A program made the translations under genes and the position numbers. A stretch of DNA of 64,000 nt, taken from contig CAYXBK010000009.1 in assembly GCA_964463165.1 (NCBI GenBank), positions 62,001 to 126,000 of the forward strand, in the 5' to 3' direction. The notes below the pieces were generated by a model. That model did not search any database, was not told the DNA's origin, and was given only the letters and a program-made list of their open reading frames with translations. The DNA is from UBA7236 sp964463165 (GTDB taxonomy: Bacteria; Bacteroidota; Bacteroidia; Chitinophagales; BACL12). Positions 46,565 through 55,047 of the stretch are shown here, in pieces (the first letter of the stretch is position 1; each line of letters starts with the position of its first letter).

Positions 46565-47797
46565 CTATTTCCCATAATACAATACCGAAGTTTTATGCTC
46601 GGGTAAGATTGATTTTGCCGCACGTAATATATCATCTGCTGTAACAGAAAGATATCTTTCAATTTCTGTATTCACGAGCTCGGCATCTTCCAGCATTTCT
46701 GCTGCAGCCAGACTTTCCGCTTTATTCATCACACCGGTTTGATTTGTGATGATATCCATTTCAACTGTATTTTTTACCCTTTGTAATTCCATTTCATCGA
46801 CGGGTGCTGATGTAATTTTCTGAATCTCTTCATCAATTCCTTTTTCACCCTCTTCATAAGAAATTCCTTCAGCAAGTTTACCTGAAAAAATAAACATACC
46901 GGTATCAATACTTCCGCTCACATAACAGGCAATGTCGGTAAATAATTTTTTCTCCATTTTTAACGATTGATATAAACGAGATGATTCACCCATACCAAGT
47001 ACATCACTTAATAAATTTGCGGCATAATAATTTTTGTCCGTTCTGCCCGGCATATGATATACTTTATAAATAATATTAACGGGAACATCTGCAGTTACTT
47101 TTAAAAATCTTTTTTCGGTTTGTTCGGGTTCAGATGCAATTTGTTTTTCAAATGATTCACCTGCCGGAATATTGCCAAACCATTTTTCTGCAAGCTCAAG
47201 CGCTTTAGCTGCAGAAATTCCACCGCTGATTGTGAGAATTGCATTGTTCGGGCGATAATATTTATAGAAAAAATTTTCAACATCAGTTAATGTTGCGTCT
47301 TGTACATGTTTTAATTCCAAACCAATCGTTGGCCATTGATATGGATGATTTTTATAAACCAGTTTGCGCAGTTTATGCCATACATCGCCATAAGGCCGGT
47401 TGATATAATGCTCCTTAAATTCTTCGCACACTACACTGCGTTGAACGCTGAGTGATTTATCTGAAAAATCAAGTTTCAGCATCCGGTCACTTTCGAGCCA
47501 GAGTGCGGTTTCTATATTGTCTGCAGGGAGCACATCATAATAATTTGTAAGATCGTTGGTAGTGTATGCATTATTGGTGCCGCCGGCCATTTGTAATTCG
47601 GTATCAAATTCCGGCACGTTTTCAGAGCCGCCGAACATGAGGTGTTCGAATAAATGCGCAAACCCTGTTTTTGAACTGATTTCATCACGTGCACCGACTT
47701 TATATAAAACATTTACTGCAGCAAGTTGCGTTGTGTTATCTTCATTCACAATCACAGTAAGGCCATTGCTGAGTTTAAATTTTTGATATTGGATCAT
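46565..47797 (-). CDS. M16-family zinc metallopeptidase, active subunit
   Basis: 410 residues. The inverted zinc motif HxxEH is present as HLFEHLMF, with the downstream Glu ~75 residues later in the VQRSVVCEEFKEHYINRPYG region. VLYKVGARDEISSKTGFAHLFEH and FGGSENVPEFDTELQMAGGTNNAYT are classic M16. It lacks an evident signal peptide. It is the upstream member of the M16 pair; a 147-base gap containing repeats separates it from the inactive partner. Confidence 0.94.
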   Translation of the reverse strand: MIQYQKFKLSNGLTVIVNEDNTTQLAAVNVLYKVGARDEISSKTGFAHLFEHLMFGGSENVPEFDTELQMAGGTNNAYTTNDLTNYYDVLPADNIETALWLESDRMLKLDFSDKSLSVQRSVVCEEFKEHYINRPYGDVWHKLRKLVYKNHPYQWPTIGLELKHVQDATLTDVENFFYKYYRPNNAILTISGGISAAKALELAEKWFGNIPAGESFEKQIASEPEQTEKRFLKVTADVPVNIIYKVYHMPGRTDKNYYAANLLSDVLGMGESSRLYQSLKMEKKLFTDIACYVSGSIDTGMFIFSGKLAEGISYEEGEKGIDEEIQKITSAPVDEMELQRVKNTVEMDIITNQTGVMNKAESLAAAEMLEDAELVNTEIERYLSVTADDILRAAKSILPEHKTSVLYYGK

Positions 47798-47886
47798 ATT
47801 TGCAAAGTAACTGCAATTTTAAGCAATGGGTTCAAAATTTTCCTTTGAAGCAATATCTTTACACCGAAAATCAGTAAATGATAACC

Positions 47887-47960
47887 GGGCCTGTAGCTCA
47901 GTCGGTTAGAGCACCTGACTCATAATCAGGTGGTGCTTGGTTCGATCCCAAGCAGGCCCA
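47887..47960 (+). tRNA. tRNA with CAT anticodon (Met or Ile2)
   Basis: Cloverleaf: acceptor GGGCCTG / CAGGCCC, D-arm TAGCTCAGTCGGTTAGAGC, anticodon stem CCTGA/TCAGG with loop CTCATAA (CAT at 47921-47923), and T-arm TTGGTTCGATCCCAA. No encoded CCA. The acceptor resembles isoleucine tRNAs as well as Met, so tRNA-Ile(k2CAU) is possible; a weak TATCTTTA box precedes it at about 47858. Confidence 0.93.
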
Positions 47961-47972
47961 CAAAATTTTTTG

Positions 47973-48047
47973 GGGCAGTTAGCTCAGTTGGTTTAGAGTA
48001 TTGCTTTGACAGAGCAGGGGTCATAAGTTCGAATCTTATACTGCCCA
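47973..48047 (+). tRNA. tRNA-Val (GAC)
   Basis: Acceptor GGGCAGT / ACTGCCC, D-arm TAGCTCAGTTGG, anticodon stem TTGCT/AGCAG with loop TTGACAG (GAC at 48008-48010), and T-arm with AGTTCGAATCT. 12 bases after the first tRNA, so probably one transcript. Confidence 0.92.
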
Positions 48048-48104
48048 CAAAATGCCTGCATTATTGAAAACTTATTCTCCACCAGAATGTTTAAACTTTA
48101 AATA

Positions 48105-49229
48105 GTGCAATTAACCGATCTCTATAAAAAAGCATTGAATTCCGAATTTCTATCGGTGGAAGAAGGCGTTTATTTATTTGAAAATGCGCCGACTCCGGAA
48201 CTCATGCAAATTGCAAATACGCTAAGGCGCAAAACAAAACCAGGCAATAAAGTCACCTGGATCATCGACCGGAATTTAAATACGACAAATATTTGCGTGG
48301 CGAACTGCAAGTTCTGCAATTTCTACCGGGTGCCCGGCCATGCGGAAGGTTATATCACTGATATGGAAACCTATCGCATTAAAATTGAGGAAACAATCCG
48401 TTACGGCGGTGAGCAATTATTATTGCAGGGGGGCCATCATCCGGATCTCGGACTTGATTTTTATGTAAAAACGTTTCGCGGGATCAAAGAAATGTTTCCC
48501 CAAATTAAACTGCATTCACTCGGGCCACCGGAAATTCATCATATCGCCACACTTGGAAATTATACCTACGAATATGTACTCACCGAATTAATGAAAGCGG
48601 GTTTGGATAGTTTGCCGGGTGCAGGTGCGGAGATTTTGGTGGACCGTGTGCGCAAAATCATTTCAACCGGAAAATGTTTGAGTGATGAATGGCTGAATGT
48701 GATGCGGGTTGCACATAAATTAGGATTAACTACATCTGCAACCATGATGTTCGGTCACATTGAAACAATTGAAGAACGTTTTTTACATCTTGAAAAAATC
48801 CGCCAGGTGCAAAGTGAAAAACCGGAAGGCGCAAAAGGATTGCTTGCATTTATTCCATGGACATTTCAGGATGTGGATACGACACTTCGAAAAATTCGTC
48901 GTGCAAAAAATGATACCACACCCGATGAATATATCCGCATGATCGCCATGAGCAGAATTTTCTTACCGAATATTGAAAATATCCAGGCAAGCTGGTTAAC
49001 CGTCGGGAAACAAACGGCGCAAATTTGTCTGCATGCCGGCGCAAATGATTTCGGCTCCATTATGATTGAAGAAAATGTGGTGAGTGCTGCCGGTGCGCCG
49101 TATCGCTTTACATATAAAACAATTCAGGAATCAATTCGCGAAGCCGGATTTGAACCGCAATTGCGCAATCAGCAATATGAGAACAGGGAAATACCCGAGC
49201 ATATTGAAGAGCAGGTGGTGAATTATTAA
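48105..49229 (+). CDS. mqnC: Cyclic dehypoxanthinyl futalosine synthase (MqnC)
   Basis: Radical-SAM enzyme of the futalosine route to menaquinone. 374 residues. The start is GTG at 48105, the first in-frame start upstream of the conserved region. The CxxxCxxC cluster motif is C64-VAN-C68-KF-C71, followed by NFYR. LLQGGHHPDLGLDFYV, SLPGAGAEILVDRVR and IPWTFQ match MqnC rather than MqnE. The following amidohydrolase fits the same pathway. mqnA, mqnD and mqnE are not in the window. Confidence 0.92.
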   Translation: MQLTDLYKKALNSEFLSVEEGVYLFENAPTPELMQIANTLRRKTKPGNKVTWIIDRNLNTTNICVANCKFCNFYRVPGHAEGYITDMETYRIKIEETIRYGGEQLLLQGGHHPDLGLDFYVKTFRGIKEMFPQIKLHSLGPPEIHHIATLGNYTYEYVLTELMKAGLDSLPGAGAEILVDRVRKIISTGKCLSDEWLNVMRVAHKLGLTTSATMMFGHIETIEERFLHLEKIRQVQSEKPEGAKGLLAFIPWTFQDVDTTLRKIRRAKNDTTPDEYIRMIAMSRIFLPNIENIQASWLTVGKQTAQICLHAGANDFGSIMIEENVVSAAGAPYRFTYKTIQESIREAGFEPQLRNQQYENREIPEHIEEQVVNY

Positions 49230-49254
49230 TGAATTCTTTCCCCGAAGCAAAAAT

Positions 49255-49395
49255 GAATTTTACAGGGAGACGCGGAGGCACAGAGAAAAGTTACCAATAT
49301 TCCAATTTGCAAATGTATCAATGTGCAAATGCTTTTGATGAAGAATAGAAATACTTTGTGAGCTTTGTGAAAACTTTGTGTTCTTTGTGGTTAAA
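49255..49395. repeat. Interspersed CACAGAG ... CTTTGTG repeat
   Basis: Left part GACGCGGAGGCACAGAG; right part a series of CTTTGTG words (CTTTGTGAGCTTTGTG, then CTTTGTGTTCTTTGTGG). The halves are roughly complementary. Fills the mqnC-amidohydrolase gap. Confidence 0.55.
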
Positions 49396-49406
49396 TTATT
49401 TTTCCA

Positions 49407-50582
49407 ATGCGCCGATTAAGTGCCGATATAATTTTCTCAATTTCATCCCCACCGGTTTCAGATAAAGTTTTAATACTTGAAGATGATGGAACCGTCTTGG
49501 ATATATCTGATACAAATAATTTCTCTTCCAGTGAAATTGAAAAATTAAATGGTGCACTTGTGCCCGGATTTATAAATACACATTGCCATATTGAATTATC
49601 GCATCTTAAAAATAAATTCGATGAAAAGACAGGGCTAGGTGAATTTTTAATGAATGTAACAAAGCATCGTGAGGAAAAGGAAGAAGTAATGTTGCAGGCG
49701 ATTGAAGATGCTGAAAATGAAATGATCGCAAACGGAATTGTCGCAGTGGGCGATATTTCAAATCTGCCTATATCGTTCAAACAAAAATCAAAACGGAATT
49801 TAGTTTATCACACTTTTATTGAATTACTTTCTTTTAATCCTGAACATGCGGCAAAAGCATTTGAAAAGGGGAAAGAATTATTGAGCAATGCGAAAAGTTT
49901 TGGTTTACAGGTATCTCTTGCGCCACATGCTCCCTACACGGTTTCACCTTTATTGCTTGAGCTCATCAGCAAACAATGTTATGATGATGGAAAACCCACA
50001 AGTTTTCATATGCTGGAAAGCAATGATGAGAATGAATTTTATTTACAGGGCTCAGGCAATTACAGAAAATTGTATCGGGAATTAAATGTACCGATTCAGT
50101 TTTTTGAACCCACCGGAAAAACTTCACTTGAATCAACACTGCCTTTTATCAGTAAAGAAATTAAAACATTACTTGTTCATAATACGATTGCAACAGTCTG
50201 GGATATGGAATGGGCTGAAGATATCAATCCGAATTTATTCTGGTGCCTTTGCCCGAATGCAAATTTATTTATTGAGGACAGGCTTCCCGAAATTCCATTG
50301 CTTATGAATCATGTGCAATATTTAACCGTGGGAACTGATTCACTTTCATCAAACCATCAACTTTCAATTCTCGATGAATTAAAATCCATTCAAAATAAAT
50401 TTCCTGAAATTAAGCTGGAAGATATACTGCGCTGGGCAACATTATACGGCGCAAAATTTTTGGGAATTGATGATCAGTTCGGTTCTTTTGAAAAGGGGAA
50501 AAAGCCCGGAGTGAATTTAATCGAGGGAATTTCAATTGGAAATGAGGATTTGAAAGACAGCAAGGTTAGAAAAATAATTTAA
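49407..50582 (+). CDS. Amidohydrolase, candidate 6-aminodeoxyfutalosine deaminase
   Basis: 391 residues, metal-dependent amidohydrolase of the SsnA/cytosine-deaminase-like group. Metal ligands: HCH at H59-C60-H61 (FINTHCHIELSH), His in SLAPHAPYTVSP, the HxxE of SFHMLESNDE, and Asp in VGTDSLSSN. Cytoplasmic. It follows mqnC in the same orientation. Amidohydrolases that deaminate 6-aminodeoxyfutalosine are an established alternative step of the futalosine pathway, so that role is inferred from context; a guanine or methylthioadenosine deaminase is the main alternative. Confidence 0.8.
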   Translation: MRRLSADIIFSISSPPVSDKVLILEDDGTVLDISDTNNFSSSEIEKLNGALVPGFINTHCHIELSHLKNKFDEKTGLGEFLMNVTKHREEKEEVMLQAIEDAENEMIANGIVAVGDISNLPISFKQKSKRNLVYHTFIELLSFNPEHAAKAFEKGKELLSNAKSFGLQVSLAPHAPYTVSPLLLELISKQCYDDGKPTSFHMLESNDENEFYLQGSGNYRKLYRELNVPIQFFEPTGKTSLESTLPFISKEIKTLLVHNTIATVWDMEWAEDINPNLFWCLCPNANLFIEDRLPEIPLLMNHVQYLTVGTDSLSSNHQLSILDELKSIQNKFPEIKLEDILRWATLYGAKFLGIDDQFGSFEKGKKPGVNLIEGISIGNEDLKDSKVRKII

Positions 50583-50640
50583 ACACATAGGAACATAGAA
50601 ACCATAGTTGATCTGATTTGGCCTATGTGCCTATGTGTTT
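50581..50640. repeat. Near-perfect palindromic repeat (AAACACATAGG ... CCTATGTGTTT)
   Basis: 18-base arms match at 17 positions (left 50581-50598, right 50623-50640) with a 24-base loop. It separates two converging genes and may also act as a terminator, although there is no U-run. Confidence 0.75.
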
Positions 50641-50647
50641 CAACAAA

Positions 50648-53600
50648 TCACATCTTCACAAACTTCATCTCACCTAAATAATCTTCTTTATTATTTAAGC
50701 GGATAAAATAAATACCCGAAGGAATTGATTCAATATTTAATTGGATAGATTGTGCCTGATCACCAATTGTAGTGAAATTCTTTTCGAGAATATTTTCACC
50801 CAACTGATTTATTAAACTTAGTTGAATATCTCTGCTGAACTGATCGGTGAACTGAATGGAAATATAATTTGTTGCGGGATTCGGATAAATTTCAAACTGA
50901 ATTGAATTATTTTCGACTGATTGCAATACTTCACCGCGGATATTAATATTATCCAGATAAATTCCCTGCCCGTAATGGCCGATATTTACGAAAGAGATTG
51001 AAATTTTCTCTTCTCCTAAATAATCGACTAAATCAATTGAATCTGTTTTCCATTGATCTGCATTCGGCACCCAGAGATTATCCGTATAATCGGGTGCAGT
51101 TGCAAGATCATTTCCTGATTTCAGCCAAAGTGAATTCCATGTATCACCACAATCGTTTGAAATTAAAATCTCGAGTGAATCGGGATATGCATCGCTGTAT
51201 TTTGCATATGCGTAATCAAAAGTGAGTTGCGCATTTAATGCAAGACTTAAATCATATTGCGGCGTAATTAATGCATCTCTTGCACCGGCGGTTTCATTAT
51301 AATAATTATCAAACAAAGTGGATTTTGTACTTAAGCCATATCCACCTGCAGTAGTTGCCTGATACCAATAAACACCATCATTATTTGCATCATCTTTAAT
51401 CCAGTTTTCCGGCGGGAAATCTTCCTGAAATCCTTCCGTTAAGGGCATATCATAAATTCCGGAAACAGTGATATAAGAAATTTTTGTTTCGACATCGCTG
51501 CCGTTCGCATTTGATGCAGTTAGTACTACCTGATAAATTCCAGGCGTATTATAAGTTACAGTTGGATTTTCTTCTGCTGATGTTGCCGGTATTCCACCTT
51601 CAAATGTCCAGCTCCATGTTTCGGTATTATCTGTTGATGCATCTGTAAAATGCACAGTGGTTCCGGGGCAAACAATTGTAAGATCCGAAGTGAAATTCGC
51701 AGCAGGAATCGGGAAAGGCTGATATAATGGAGATTCCCAAACACCTTTTCCATAATATCCAACTCGCAACTTACTGTTCGGACTTCCGTCGTTATACATC
51801 ATCAGATCCTGAATATTTGCAATGGATGGTAATCCGGTTGAATAATTATCCCAATTAAACATGGTGAGATCGTGATAATAAACACCATTTGCATTTGCAA
51901 TATAAACGGATTCATTTTCACTCCAGTAATCAAAATAAATTCCTACGATATTTATATTCGGAAGATCGTAAGTCATATTTGTCCATGTTGCGCCTGCATT
52001 ATCTGATCTGTAAACTGCACTGTAGGTATATAAATAAACCACATCCGGATCATCATCTGAAATTGCGAGGCCTACTTTTAAATTTGTTACCGAAGGAGCA
52101 GTTGTTGTTGTCCATGTGGGTAAAGGATCCAATGCATTTGTTGTATGCATCACTTTCGTATCTGTCCGCACCACATACACATTATTCGGATCAACGGATG
52201 AAACGGCCAAAGCTTTTACTTCTTTATTCATTGAAGTTATTTGAGTCCAATCCGGTGAACCCGATGATAAATTATCTGTTCTCCAAACTTCATATTGCGA
52301 AACATATGCAGTTTCAGGTGATGCAGGTGTAAATGCCATGCGCACTGATCCTGCATCCGGATCAGCAAATGGTTTATACCAGCTCAAATCTCCACCAGTA
52401 ACAATTCTTCTGAAACCGTTGTAATAATAAACACGGTTATAAGTTAGATAATCAAACCACATGCGTGCGCCCCAGTCGCCACCACGATTAGTGTACCAGA
52501 CCGGATCGCCGTAATATAATTCACCGTTATCCTGTGTGCCGATGCTAACAATGGTATTACTTAATTGTGATTGTGCCGCATGATAAATTTCTGTTGCACC
52601 TAAACCATTTGCATATTCGGTCCAGTTATCACCTTCATCAAAACTTAAAAAAATGCCGCCGTCATTTGCATTTAAAATCATTGTATGATCATTTGGATTA
52701 TGCACGAGATGATGCATATCGGTATGACAATCGGCCCACCAATCAGTGTATTGTGTCCATGTTGCACCACCGTCAATACTTTTCCAGATCACGTGACATG
52801 CGGTATATAATTTATTTGCATCATCCGGATCAACTTCAAGATCGAAATTATAATTGCCTTGGCCATATTCCAATTCGCTGTATCCATTTAAATTCGGATA
52901 ATCTGTTTTCACCTGCGTAAAATTTATTCCAGCATCTGTTGATTTATAAATTGTTGTTTGATTTGCGATCACAGCAACATAAACCACGTTCGGATCTGCC
53001 GGGCTCACACCTAATCTCGAACCCTGTGCAGAACCTCCGCCCGGAATAATTATTTCAGAAGTTAAATTATCCCATGATTCACCCCAATCATCGGAACGAA
53101 AATAATTTCCATCCCAATCAATTGCATAAACAACACCGTCGTTATCCGGTTTAAATAGCATATCTGTAAATGAACCATCCGCCTTTTTTTCAATCCACAT
53201 GGCGCCGCCATCGAGTGATTTAAAAATTCCGTCATCTGTTGCTGCAATTAAAATATTATGATTATCGGGCTTCATTAAAATTTCAATTGCCATGCGGTTA
53301 CCGATTCCGGTATTTGAGGGATTAAATGTTACGCCGCCATCTGTACTTTTATAAATGCCATATGATTCGTAATAATAATTCGGATCACCTGTGCCGAGAT
53401 AAATAATATTGTTATCCGTAAAATCAATACAAACAGATGCGCAATTTAATGGGGGCAATGCATCAGTTCCAGTAACTGCCCAGTTCAAACCAAGATCATG
53501 ACTTACATATAATCCGCCCGAAGCAGTAGTTGCCCAGATGGTATTATCATCAATCGGATCCCATTTGATTTGCGTGGTTCTGCCTATGCCGTGAATTTGT

Positions 53601-53722
53601 CCGGAAATATTTGTCGGAAATGCGATCGGGCCTGTTTGGTGCCAGTCGCCGGTAACTTGCGTAAAAGAATGAAAACAGCAGATAAGTAAAAAAAGGAAAG
53701 GGGTAAATTTAAAAATGCGCAT
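50648..53722 (-). CDS. Large T9SS-secreted BNR-propeller/PKD protein
   Basis: 1024 residues. A signal peptide (to ~FTQ) precedes BNR/VPS10-like propeller repeats to ~residue 640 (KSTDGGVTF, KSLDGGAMW, RSDDWGESW, KSTDAGINF, KSIDGGATW). Next come a PKD domain (FTDASTDNTETWSWTFEGG, ~residues 680-760) and a jelly-roll-like beta domain. A type A T9SS sorting domain (FEIYPNPATNYISI, GIYFIRLNNKEDY, EMKFVKM) ends it. An exported surface protein. The propellers resemble xyloglucanase-type domains, but no catalytic residues were identified. Confidence 0.86.
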   Translation of the reverse strand: MRIFKFTPFLFLLICCFHSFTQVTGDWHQTGPIAFPTNISGQIHGIGRTTQIKWDPIDDNTIWATTASGGLYVSHDLGLNWAVTGTDALPPLNCASVCIDFTDNNIIYLGTGDPNYYYESYGIYKSTDGGVTFNPSNTGIGNRMAIEILMKPDNHNILIAATDDGIFKSLDGGAMWIEKKADGSFTDMLFKPDNDGVVYAIDWDGNYFRSDDWGESWDNLTSEIIIPGGGSAQGSRLGVSPADPNVVYVAVIANQTTIYKSTDAGINFTQVKTDYPNLNGYSELEYGQGNYNFDLEVDPDDANKLYTACHVIWKSIDGGATWTQYTDWWADCHTDMHHLVHNPNDHTMILNANDGGIFLSFDEGDNWTEYANGLGATEIYHAAQSQLSNTIVSIGTQDNGELYYGDPVWYTNRGGDWGARMWFDYLTYNRVYYYNGFRRIVTGGDLSWYKPFADPDAGSVRMAFTPASPETAYVSQYEVWRTDNLSSGSPDWTQITSMNKEVKALAVSSVDPNNVYVVRTDTKVMHTTNALDPLPTWTTTTAPSVTNLKVGLAISDDDPDVVYLYTYSAVYRSDNAGATWTNMTYDLPNINIVGIYFDYWSENESVYIANANGVYYHDLTMFNWDNYSTGLPSIANIQDLMMYNDGSPNSKLRVGYYGKGVWESPLYQPFPIPAANFTSDLTIVCPGTTVHFTDASTDNTETWSWTFEGGIPATSAEENPTVTYNTPGIYQVVLTASNANGSDVETKISYITVSGIYDMPLTEGFQEDFPPENWIKDDANNDGVYWYQATTAGGYGLSTKSTLFDNYYNETAGARDALITPQYDLSLALNAQLTFDYAYAKYSDAYPDSLEILISNDCGDTWNSLWLKSGNDLATAPDYTDNLWVPNADQWKTDSIDLVDYLGEEKISISFVNIGHYGQGIYLDNINIRGEVLQSVENNSIQFEIYPNPATNYISIQFTDQFSRDIQLSLINQLGENILEKNFTTIGDQAQSIQLNIESIPSGIYFIRLNNKEDYLGEMKFVKM

Positions 53723-53760
53723 ACTTTTTTGATTAGTTGATGATTTGCTTTGAATCTGTT

Positions 53761-54171
53761 TTATTTCATACCATTCAATATTCTCAATTGCTCAGCCGGT
53801 CCCGCAATACTTCCATCAGGCCTCACCCAGGGTTCAACTCTTAATTGCCATTGTTTAAATCTTTTATAATCGAATGCGTATTGCTGACTTTCTTTTTCAC
53901 GCTTTTCTTCTTTTGTATTTATCAGACGATCAAAAAAACCTTCCTTTTCCTTATGCGCTTCACCTTCTCCCAAAATTTCATCTTCTTCAACCGGTTTTGG
54001 CCGGACACTCCAGTATTGATCAAATGCATGGACCGCTTCAAAATAATTTGTGGTAGTATCATTTATCATCGCGATCCAGTAAGGATGATTTTGTAAATCT
54101 TTGTCTGAATAAGTTTGAGCGGAGAGATTGGAAATTCCTGCGGCAAGAAGTAAAAGAAAAATGAATTTCAT
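53761..54171 (-). CDS. Hypothetical exported protein
   Basis: 136 residues. Signal peptide (residues 1-18, ending NLSAQ), then a charged helical domain rich in Glu/Lys (GEGEAHKEKEGFFDRLINTKEEKREKESQQ). An N-terminal motif NHPYWIAMINDTTTNYFEAVHAFDQYW and a C-terminal IAGPAEQLRILNGMK are unassigned. It lies upstream of the T9SS BNR protein on the same strand, 38 bases away. Confidence 0.62.
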   Translation of the reverse strand: MKFIFLLLLAAGISNLSAQTYSDKDLQNHPYWIAMINDTTTNYFEAVHAFDQYWSVRPKPVEEDEILGEGEAHKEKEGFFDRLINTKEEKREKESQQYAFDYKRFKQWQLRVEPWVRPDGSIAGPAEQLRILNGMK

Positions 54172-54187
54172 CAGAATCGGCTTTTTA

Positions 54188-54195
54188 CAAAATTA
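54188..54195 (-). promoter_or_regulatory. -7 box (TAATTTTG) for the hypothetical exported gene
   Basis: Exact TAnnTTTG match 16 bases before the ATG at 54171; a TTG on the minus strand at 54222-54220 is somewhat far (24 bases). The rest of 54172-54371 shows no gene. Confidence 0.4.
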
Positions 54196-54371
54196 AGGAA
54201 TTCCGGCAGGCTGCATTCTCAATTAAAGCAGATTCCCGTATTTCAGCCATCCTTTTTTCCCGTTCGTCGAAAAAACATTTCGCTTCGGCATTCGTCGATA
54301 CAATTTTGCCACCGAAAGTTTATTGCGTTTCCGGGTACAGGGTAGTTCAAATGTTAAATAATTAAAAAACT

Positions 54372-54403
54372 TTGGAAACTTTCAACATAAATTTTGTTTC
54401 CAA
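54372..54403. promoter_or_regulatory. Candidate TetR operator: TTGGAAAC-N16-GTTTCCAA
   Basis: Perfect 8-bp inverted repeat, arms 54372-54379 and 54396-54403 with 16 bases between. Its right arm covers the -33 element of the TetR-efflux promoter, a typical place for autorepression. Confidence 0.55.
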
Positions 54404-54424
54404 TGTTTTCCGAGTTTACCTTTG
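54393..54424 (+). promoter_or_regulatory. TetR-efflux operon promoter (TTTG-N20-TACCTTTG)
   Basis: TTTG at 54393-54396 and TACCTTTG at 54417-54424, 20 bases apart. The ATG at 54439 follows by 14 bases. An in-frame start at 54394 would lie in the promoter, so it is rejected. Confidence 0.68.
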
Positions 54425-54438
54425 CACCGCAAAACAAT

Positions 54439-55047
54439 ATGGGAGAAGAATCAAAAATATTAGACCGCTGTGAACGCCTGTTCATGCGTTACGGGATAAA
54501 AAGCGTAACGATGGACGACGTTTCAAGGGAACTTGGTATCAGTAAAAAGACGCTGTATCAATACTTTGAGAACAAGGAGGACCTTGTTTACAAGGTGACG
54601 CAAAACCATTTCGAATGTCAGAATCTGGAGGTAAACGCCATTATTGCCAGGTCGGGAACAGCCATAGATGAAATGATCGGCATAGCAGACTGGATGAATA
54701 AATTTTCAAAAAGCATTAACCCCGGGATGGTGTTCGACCTCCGGAAATACCATCCGGACAGCTGGCAGATCTTCATCCGCCACCGCAACGAATATGTTTT
54801 CAAATGCATTTTCGACAATATCGAAAGGGGAAAAAAAGAAGGCCTTTACCGGGAAGATCTCAATTCAGACATTATTGCAAGGATCTACATCTCCAAAATG
54901 GAAATGTTTTTTGATCCTGAGATTTTTCCATCCGACAGATATGCACCGGAAAAAACATTCAAGGAATTTATGAATTACCATATCCATGGACTCGCAACAC
55001 AAAAAGGAATTAAATATCTCGAAAAACTAAAAACCATCACTATATGA
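54439..55047 (+). CDS. TetR/AcrR-family regulator of the efflux operon
   Basis: 202 residues from ATG at 54439. The N-terminal HTH (residues ~5-50) has RCERLFMRYGIKSVTMDDVSRELGISKKTLYQYFENKEDLV, typical of AcrR/TetR. The C-terminal ligand domain is of low similarity, as usual for the family. It heads the efflux operon (the stop overlaps the tolC start by 4 bases, ATGA), so it likely represses its own operon through the inverted repeat at 54372-54403 (inference). Confidence 0.9.
   Translation: MGEESKILDRCERLFMRYGIKSVTMDDVSRELGISKKTLYQYFENKEDLVYKVTQNHFECQNLEVNAIIARSGTAIDEMIGIADWMNKFSKSINPGMVFDLRKYHPDSWQIFIRHRNEYVFKCIFDNIERGKKEGLYREDLNSDIIARIYISKMEMFFDPEIFPSDRYAPEKTFKEFMNYHIHGLATQKGIKYLEKLKTITI

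Noticed and set aside
52567..52920. Plus-strand 117-codon open frame within the T9SS BNR gene
   Set aside because: It lies antisense inside a well-supported protein; composition (His/Tyr/Leu-rich) is that of an antisense shadow.
54394..54438. Upstream start for the TetR gene at 54394
   Set aside because: That segment contains the promoter boxes and has no HTH-family residues; ATG at 54439 fits better.
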